NCBI RefSeq assembly: GCF_963855985.1
Contig: NC_087106.1
Location: 4,633,001-4,697,000 of the forward strand
DNA length: 64,000 nt
Source: Ostrinia nubilalis
Taxonomy: Eukaryota > Arthropoda > Insecta > Lepidoptera > Crambidae
Direction: 5' to 3'
A model generated the notes under the pieces. It did not search any database, was not told the DNA's origin, and saw only the letters and a program-made list of their open reading frames with translations. Of the stretch, positions 58,370 to 64,000 are shown one piece after another. The number at the start of each line of letters is the position of its first letter. Positions within the stretch are counted from its first letter, which is position 1. Made by a program: the position numbers and the translations under genes.

Positions 58370-58594
58370 CTGAAGCGACCTAAAGGGGAGAAGACGAAGG
58401 CCTCCAAGACACTTGAAGGTGACCAGTTGCTGAGCTCCAAGGGACTAACCAGCAGACGACGGAGAAGATAGAAAGAGGGGAGAAGTAGACCTAAAAGACT
58501 TGCTTGAAGGCGACCAGGTGGCGGGTTCCAAGGTACTGGCCAGCCAGCTTCTTAGGGGTGACCTAAGGAAAGAACTAGTCCTCAAGACACTCAC

Positions 58595-58792
58595 TTGAAG
58601 GTGACGAGGTCGGGCTTCCTGCCGCCCTGGCGCGAGCGCCGCAGCCGGTAGATCTCGCGGCAGGTGCGGTGCAGCAGGCGCGCGGCGCGGTCCCCGGGCT
58701 CCGGCGGCCCGGACAGGAGGCGCCGGAGAGTCTCGTCTTCGGCTGCCCACGCGGCGACTGAGGGATCGCTGCGGGCGCACGCCTCTTCCAAC
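58595..58792 (-). CDS. kibra: Kibra penultimate exon
   Basis: 198 bp, phase 2 to phase 2, bounded by CTTTCCCCAG and GTGAGT. It encodes LEEACARSDPSVAAWAAEDE, then TLRRLLSGPPEPGDRAARLL, then REIYRLRRSRQGGRKPDLVT. In vertebrate KIBRA the corresponding region is a helical segment ahead of the KMAFFTR block and lies close to the atypical PKC binding region. This is the only copy with a full-length 5' part and the correct acceptor, so it is taken as the functional exon. Its 3' 134 bp are shared with the five copies in the downstream intron. The third codon positions are strongly GC-rich compared with flanking introns. Confidence 0.92.
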
Positions 58793-58826
58793 CTGGGGAA
58801 AGGAAAGCAATGATAAAAAGGGTATC

Positions 58827-59640
58827 CTTCCGTTTGGCCAAATTACTTTTCGCCAAATTTCACTTCGCAAACAACTTATCGCCAAAGTTTCATTTCCCAA
58901 ATGAACTTTTAGCAACTGTACTTTTCGCAACTAATTCATTTGGACAAATTATCATTTGGCCAAATTTTATTTGGCAAATGTTTATATAGCAAATGTTTTA
59001 TTTTGCCAAATATTATATCCCAAATAATTTGTTTGGTCAAATCAACACTTCACATACTTACCCACAAATCAAACCATAAGGCAGAGGCAGATGATCATGG
59101 TTTTCACAAGAATGTTATGTAAAACAAAGAGATTGCAGAAAATAGTATGGTTGCAGAAAGTAGGTATTGCAGAAAATAGTAGGTTAGGTTAGGTTAGAAC
59201 AGTGACCCTTAACGCGCGAAGGCGAGCGAAGCGTGCCGCGGCAGCGGCCGCCGAGCGCTAGAATCACCTCTATTGTTAATGAATCATTTGGGAATTTCGA
59301 TAAAAAGAATGAAATATGAAAAATTTATATAGAACAAATTTTATATTAACTACCCACTAAACAAAATAATAACCACTTGTTAATTTGTACTCCATTCTAA
59401 GCACCAATCAAAATTTTTTGTAAATAGTGTATCGTTAAATATTTTTGCCAAATGAAACATTTGCCAAAACATACTTTGCCAAACAATAATTTGCTAAACA
59501 ATAATATGCCAAAAACGGCATTTGCGAATTAAAAGTTTGCTATAAGTTGTTTTGCCAAATGGGAATTTGCCAAATGAAAATTTGCGAAACGTTGTTTGCG
59601 ATGTGATAATTTGGGAAACGTTTTTTGGCCAAACATTAGT
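58827..59640. repeat. Region of repeated TTTGGC/GCCAAA words in a kibra intron
   Basis: Both ends (58827-59045 and 59445-59632) are dense in variants of TTTGGCAAAT and its complement, spaced about 12-20 bp. They start near GTTTGGCCAAATTACTTTTC and end near TTTTTTGGCCAAACATTAG, roughly inverted. The middle has GGTTAGGTTAGGTTAG (about 59182-59197) and a CG-rich GCGAGCGAAGCGTGCCGCGG. It is probably a non-autonomous element with subterminal repeats. Confidence 0.6.
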
Positions 59641-59665
59641 AATCCGATAAAAAGTGATACACTTA

Positions 59666-59841
59666 GCCTAGGCGCAGACCACCAACTTTTAGTTGGTCGA
59701 TAGTTGGGTCAGGCTGTTAATCAGTACGGAGATGTATGAAAGTGCGCACATTACACCTATTTGGTATCGGCCGATTCTTCATACAATTTAAAATCGGGCC
59801 CAACTTTCAGCTAACTAAAAATCGGTCGTCTGCGCCTAGGC
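59666..59841. mobile_element. 176-bp MITE with TTA duplication in a kibra intron
   Basis: GCCTAGGCGCAGACCACCAA and the inverted right end CGTCTGCGCCTAGGC bound it. TTA lies at 59663-59665 and 59842-59844. Confidence 0.8.
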
Positions 59842-60170
59842 TTAATGTCATTATCATCAGGTCATTCAGTGACCACTGCAAGAGCACGACCTTATCTAAT
59901 TTTGGAACTGTTGATTTGTTCTATATTCCGCCCATAGGTCTGATGTTCACATTGGGCATGAGGCAGTTTGGAATAGGACCATTCCCGCTCTTCCCGTGGA
60001 TGATGTACTCGTAAAATGCGACTAAGGGACAATATTTATGTGATTTTTTTTTTTTTCAATATAAAATTAAGTAACTTATTTTGTTAGTATTATAGAAACA
60101 TGGCTGACCTATGTAGTCGCAAACTATAAAGACAATTATTTAAAATACATCAAGTAGAACACAATCTTAC

Positions 60171-61012
60171 CTCTTCTTCAAAAGAGCAAGATGGCTGATC
60201 TCGTTACGCAGGTCGCTAAGGCGGTCGCTGCGCGCGCAGGTCCATAGACGTCCTTGCTGTGCGCACGCGCTGGCTATCACACCACAATATATCAAACAAA
60301 AGCCAATAAAATTCCGTACCTCTTCTTCAAAAGCGCAAGATGGTTGATCTCGTTGCGCAGGTCGATAAGCCAGGTCCAAAAAAGTCCTTGCTGTGCGCAT
60401 GCGCTGGCTATATATCAGACAAGGGCTAATTAAATTCCTTACCTTTTCTTCAAAAGCGCAAGATGGCTGATCTCGTTGCGCAAGTCGCTAAGGCGGTCGC
60501 TGCGCGCGCAGGTCCAAAGACGTCATTGCTGTGCGCACGCGCTGGCTATCACGCCAAAATATATCAAATAAAAGCCAATAAAATTCCTTACCTCTTCTTC
60601 AAAAGCGCAAGATGGCTGATCTCGTTGCGCAGGTCGATAAGCCAGGTCCAAAAAAGTCCATGCTGTGCGCATGCGCTGGCTATATATCAGACAAGGGCTA
60701 ATTAAATTCCTTACCTCTTCTTCAAAAGCGCAAGATGGCTGATCTCGTTACGCAGGTCGCTAAGACGGTCGCTGCGCGCGCAGGTCCAAAGACGTCCTTG
60801 CTTTGCGCACGCGCTGGCTATCACACCAAAATATATCAAACAAAAGCCAATAAAATTCCTTACCTTTTCTTCAAAAGCGCAAGATGGCTGATCTCGTTGC
60901 GCAGGTCGCTAAGAGGGTCGCTGCGCGCGCAGGTCCAAAGACGTCCTTGATTTGCGCACGCACTGGCTATCACACCACAATATATCAAACAAAAGCCAAT
61001 AAAATTCCTTAC
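60171..61012 (-). repeat. Kibra intron: six tandem partial copies of the upstream exon
   Basis: Copies end at 60171, 60320, 60443, 60592, 60715 and 60864; the real exon ends at 61013. Spacings are 149, 123, 149, 123, 149 and 149 bp, giving two unit types (A of 149, B of 123) in the order A-B-A-B-A-A. Each keeps the exon's GAAGAAG end and a GTAAG-type donor. The A units lack 12 bp and a further 2 bp relative to the exon, which breaks the frame and creates a TAG; B units are shorter still. Overlapping plus-strand frames here are antisense by-products. Confidence 0.9.
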
Positions 61013-61165
61013 CTCTTCTTCAAAAGCGCAAGATGGCTGATCTCGTTGCGCAGGTCGCTAAGACGGTCGTTCTGCGCGCGCAGGTCCAAAGTCAAGTCCA
61101 GAGACGTCCTTGCTGTGCGCACGCGCTGGCTGCGACGCGCCGCGCCGCCTGACACGCGGCCCCAT
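61013..61165 (-). CDS. kibra: Kibra exon encoding the RTSLDL segment
   Basis: 153 bp, phase 2 to phase 2, acceptor TTTCTCCTACAG, donor GTAAGG. It encodes RTSLDLTLDLRAQNDRLSDL and NEISHLALLKKR. This matches the conserved RTSLDLELDL-type segment and following coiled-coil of WWC proteins. The preceding basic part has GRVSGGAARRSQRVR. This is the parent of the six broken copies at 60171-61012. Confidence 0.9.
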
Positions 61166-61224
61166 CTGTAGGAGAAATTGGACGTTATGGTAATGTTTTA
61201 AAAGGTTATATTCGATTGTTACAA

Positions 61225-61400
61225 CTAAAGCCCGGTCTGTGAGCACGTAGAATTTTGTCCAATGACCCCAAGCTACCCAACCTTATCGCTCGCGCGTAAT
61301 TATATTGCTGTCGCGACTGTGCGACGGACGCCCGCAGTGAGTGTGCGAGCGCGACAGCAACACTATACACAGACCAGACTATAGTCAACTTTGAAATAAA
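61225..61400. repeat. CG-rich unassigned repeat in a kibra intron
   Basis: TATCGCTCGCGCGTAATTAT and TGTGCGAGCGCGACAGCAAC are partly inverted around ACTGTGCGACGGACG. It may be another MITE; ends not resolved. Confidence 0.4.
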
Positions 61401-62237
61401 AAATCCACAGCACAATTGCTTATCTCGCTCGCTCATAATCGACATACTGATCGAGACGAGATTCTTTATCTTGTTCTGTATACCTAACATGGACAGCCAT
61501 CTGCTATCTATTTCAGTAAGTAACTACTGTTAACGTCAATAATTATTTTTAAATATTTTTGTAATCTATGGCTGAACGAATGACAGGTGTCATTATTATG
61601 CCGTAATTTATTTCTAAAATAGCTAACTATGAAAATATTAGTGCAAAATAATAGTGTGTAGCGTTTTATTTATGAAAAACCAACCATCTTTTAATGTTAC
61701 CAGGCCTGTTCATCTCCGCGAGTTTACATCGAATACAAAACACGCACGATGGCCCACCTACAGGATACTATTCGACAAGGCCTCACATACGAGCGAACAT
61801 TGACTCACGCACGCGTATTCTTGTGTATGATGGAAGAAAATAAAGAAAATGGTGTACTAAATACTGTGCACTATTTAACTGCCTAAATAATAATAAAACA
61901 CAGAATGTACTTTTTTAAGTTGCCTCAAGACACTGAGAGGTAAATATGTAAGTAGTTAATATTCATGATAATTCATGCTAAATCATGTATTTCCTCCGCC
62001 ATTTTCCGCAGTTTGGCACCTCACGTCAAATCATTTTACCGAAGTCAGCCCTATAGCTTCGGCGCAGTGCCGATCACTGACTTTTGTCAACAAAATGGTG
62101 CTTGACTCTTGAGACAGGCTAAATTATACCATATTGTTAATGACATTGAGCATACATTTTTTTAAATACCTTCGCGAAGTAAAACTTCTGTACGTAGTAC
62201 TTATTATTATTCTGTGATGTTACCTACTTAGTACAAC

Positions 62238-62360
62238 CCGGTCGAGTTAACTGCGCACCTGGCAGCCGTGACGTCACATCGACACTAAACAGACGTGGCG
62301 AATGCGATTAAGTGGGAGGGAGAGTCGCATTCCAGCGAGGTGCGCAGTTAGCTCGATCAG
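62238..62360. mobile_element. MITE, GTTAACTGCGCACCTGGCA ends
   Basis: TCGAGTTAACTGCGCACCTG at the left is approximately inverted at the right (GCGAGGTGCGCAGTTAGCTCGA). The target duplication is unclear. Confidence 0.55.
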
Positions 62361-62508
62361 AGGTGGAAGGAATTGTGTAAAGCAATCGTTATCATTTGAC
62401 AGTTCATAACGTACGATTATTCTGTCAAACGCTTTGTTTAACTGACTTTATCGTACGTTATGAACTGTCAAATGATTACGATTACTTTACACAATTCCAC
62501 CTCAGGTT
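62361..62508. repeat. Long palindrome in a kibra intron
   Basis: Arms of about 65 bp, from GAGGTGGAAGGAATTGTGTA and CATTTGACAGTTCATAACGT, are repeated inverted (ACGTTATGAACTGTCAAATG and TACACAATTCCACCTC) around a spacer of about 20 bp. A foldback element is likely. Confidence 0.75.
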
Positions 62509-62554
62509 GTATAGAAGGATTAAATAATAAAGTTAATGTAAGTACAGTACTAAC

Positions 62555-62668
62555 CTGAGCGAGCGTCGCTCGCGCACCGTCCGGTCGAAGGGAATGCCAG
62601 TGGGCGGAGGCTGCAGCGTGCGGCGCGCGTACAGCGCCATCGACGAGTCCGACTCCGAGCGGTTTAGC
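62555..62668 (-). CDS. kibra: Kibra exon encoding the LNRSESDSS segment
   Basis: 114 bp, phase 2 to phase 2, acceptor CATTCCGCAG, donor GTTAGT. It encodes LNRSESDSSMALYARRTLQP and then FDRTVRERRSLR, closely matching the conserved LNRSDSDSS ... RRSxR region of vertebrate WWC1. Serine-rich sequence here may be a phosphorylation target; that is inference. Confidence 0.93.
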
Positions 62669-62697
62669 CTGCGGAATGGACATATTTGAATTAATTT

Positions 62698-62914
62698 AAT
62701 GAGGGCTATCGTTTTTATACTTAGCAGTTGGCACCCCTGGCGATTGACAGGACCTTACTCTACAGTGGCGCCATCTTGATGAGTGCAAATGCGATAGTCC
62801 TCCTACAACTTTAGCGCTCACCAGTTGGTGCCACTGTCTTCGCTACTAGCAAGTGACTGGACCTTACTCTACAGTGGCGCTAACTGGTGAGCGCTAAAAC
62901 GATAGCCCTCATTG
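62698..62914. mobile_element. TIR element in a kibra intron
   Basis: AATGAGGGCTATCGTTTT and AAAACGATAGCCCTCATT are perfect inverted ends about 217 bp apart. Internal GGACCTTACTCTACAGTGGC occurs twice in direct orientation. Confidence 0.7.
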
Positions 62915-63307
62915 GACAAAAATACCAATTAGGAACCTCTTAAAACCAACCAAAATAATAGAGACTGATTTATGAATATTAATAAATTAATAATGCCGGA
63001 TTTGCTGGCCTCTAATTATCTGATTTCATCTAAGTATCTGCGCTACGCTAGTTAGCTACGCTCATTAAAATTTGACAACATATTTACATTTAAACAAAAA
63101 TTAATATCACAAGATGGGATTCCTATCCCGTATGGTGTTAAACAGTTATTACAACTCTAAAAAAGTGTTTTTTTTTTATTGCGTTTTAACTTGATTTTAA
63201 AACAAACAAAAGCAGCAATAACACTTCATCCAGTAGATACCTACCTACTTAATGACACATAGTAAACCTATGTTTATGATTCACAGCATAGAAGTGGTAA
63301 TGTTATA

Positions 63308-63419
63308 GGCTGGGTTACACCACCATATTTTAACAGTAACAATAACCGGTGCTTTTTGTACGGAGTTTGACGGATTTTTGACGTTTGTCAAAGTTAAAGT
63401 AAGATGGCGCAACTCAGCC
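63308..63419. mobile_element. MITE family 1 copy in a kibra intron
   Basis: GGCTGGGTTACACCACCATA to GATGGCGCAACTCAGCC with ATA at 63305-63307 and 63420-63422. Confidence 0.75.
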
Positions 63420-63450
63420 ATAATGTGCTTTTAATAGAACAGAAACTGAC

Positions 63451-63561
63451 CTGCAAATGTACTGTCCTTTACCGATGCTTTGCGGTTGCGGCGAAAACGT
63501 TTGAGATCTCTTTATTGTAGCTAGAGGCTCTTCGGGATTGGCGTTTACTTGTTGGCTTTTC
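63451..63561 (-). CDS. kibra: Kibra exon encoding the SQTFSPQPQS segment
   Basis: 111 bp, phase 2 to phase 2, acceptor TTTATTTGTACAG, donor GTCAGT. It encodes KSQQVNANPEEPLATIKRSQ, then TFSPQPQSIGKGQYIC; with the next exon this reads QYICRLNRSES, as in the WWC family (TFSPGPQ ... CRLNRSDS in vertebrates). It is the most upstream coding exon found. The rest of the gene, including the N-terminal WW domains and the C2 domain, would lie beyond the right end of the window. Confidence 0.92.
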
Positions 63562-64000
63562 CTGTACAAATAAACAAATAAATTACAATTTAATCCTTTG
63601 AAATCCGCAAAAACTTGATCCACACTCTACAAAACTAGAATACAAACGAAATATGTATATAAAAAGTAAGAAAATACATTCTAATATGGTGTAAGTAAAT
63701 AGCAAAAATGGGTTAGTATGAAAAAGGTAACATTCACATTGTGCCACGAGTCATGCCATGCAAAAAAAGATCTTAATTTAATTTAACGTGCGATATCGTC
63801 CAACGCCATGTATTAAATCTCGAATATAGTAGAAACGTGATACATTAAGCGGAGATTATGTATGTGTTTCTCGTTTCTCGTATTTCTGTAAATTTTGCTA
63901 CATAATATTTTAAACTATTATGTTGCATTTTAACGTCGGGAGGGTAAATATTTTATTTTCCGTTAAAATAGATATTGTTGCAATAAATCCCGTGAAGTGA

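Larger units (their letters stand above)
55532..58594 (-). repeat. Kibra last intron: tandem array of partial exon copies
   Basis: Nearly the whole 3.06-kb intron is composed of copies of the end of the upstream exon plus adjacent intron. Five copies hold the full 150-bp exon-like segment. Start-to-start distances from left to right, ending at the real exon, are 471, 574, 374, 584 and 375 bp, so a dimer of about 958 bp is visible. Degenerate shorter pieces lie at about 56047, 56584, 57144 and 57901. Confidence 0.9.

Noticed and set aside
58595..58792. Bacterial or transferred origin for the GC-rich exon
   Set aside because: Splice sites and protein match show a host exon; GC-rich third positions alone do not indicate transfer.
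56203..58930. Many open frames on both strands in the kibra intron array
   Set aside because: They are the same exon-derived unit read in several frames; only the minus-strand kibra frame matches a known protein.
60171..61012. CRISPR-like array
   Set aside because: Regular spacing is due to tandem exon-derived units with no unique spacers, and the genome is eukaryotic.
60463..61171. Plus-strand frames starting MADLVAQVAK repeated several times
   Set aside because: They are antisense to the kibra exon copies, with no known homologue, and arise from the repeat.

Overview
The window is nuclear DNA of a moth or butterfly (Lepidoptera). The evidence is large introns, AT-rich intergenic DNA, RTE-type LINE 3' ends finishing in GATGAT microsatellites, tRNA-derived SINEs, Helitron-like repeats ending in CTAG, many short palindromic MITEs, and an insect errantivirus with a gag-pol-env layout. 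There is no operon structure, and only one host gene is recognised with confidence.

From 1 to about 13.6 kb the DNA is gene-poor and repeat-rich: a LINE reverse-transcriptase fragment, RTE 3' ends, a SINE and several MITEs. From 13,672 to 23,356 lies an almost intact Ty3/gypsy-type endogenous retrovirus. It has 465-bp LTRs that differ at one base, a 4-bp ACCT target duplication, a tRNA-type primer site, gag, pol, an env-like gene and a polypurine tract. Its pol is interrupted inside the reverse transcriptase by a 1,429-bp piggyBac-like element flanked by TTAA.

From 23.4 to 55 kb there is again mostly mobile DNA. It includes a 972-bp hAT-like element with an 8-bp duplication, a 2.57-kb element with a TTAT duplication that carries a broken RTE LINE, and a 204-bp hAT MITE. 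Several MITE families share 3-bp TAA/TTA duplications. A TATA-bearing, CG-rich block at 32.7-33.0 kb looks like the promoter and first non-coding exon of a minus-strand gene whose coding part is not in the window. A 55-bp candidate minus-strand exon sits at 51.3 kb.

From 55.1 kb to the right edge are the last five coding exons of kibra (WWC family, Hippo pathway scaffold) on the minus strand. They encode 340 residues of the C-terminal region; the WW and C2 exons would lie beyond the right end. The most unusual feature is that two kibra introns are filled with tandem partial copies of the exon lying just upstream of each. Five 150-bp copies of the penultimate exon remain open and phase-compatible, with three substitutions in the shared coding part, all silent. 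Six copies of the preceding exon are frameshifted. The introns also contain several MITEs and a region built of TTTGGC-type words.
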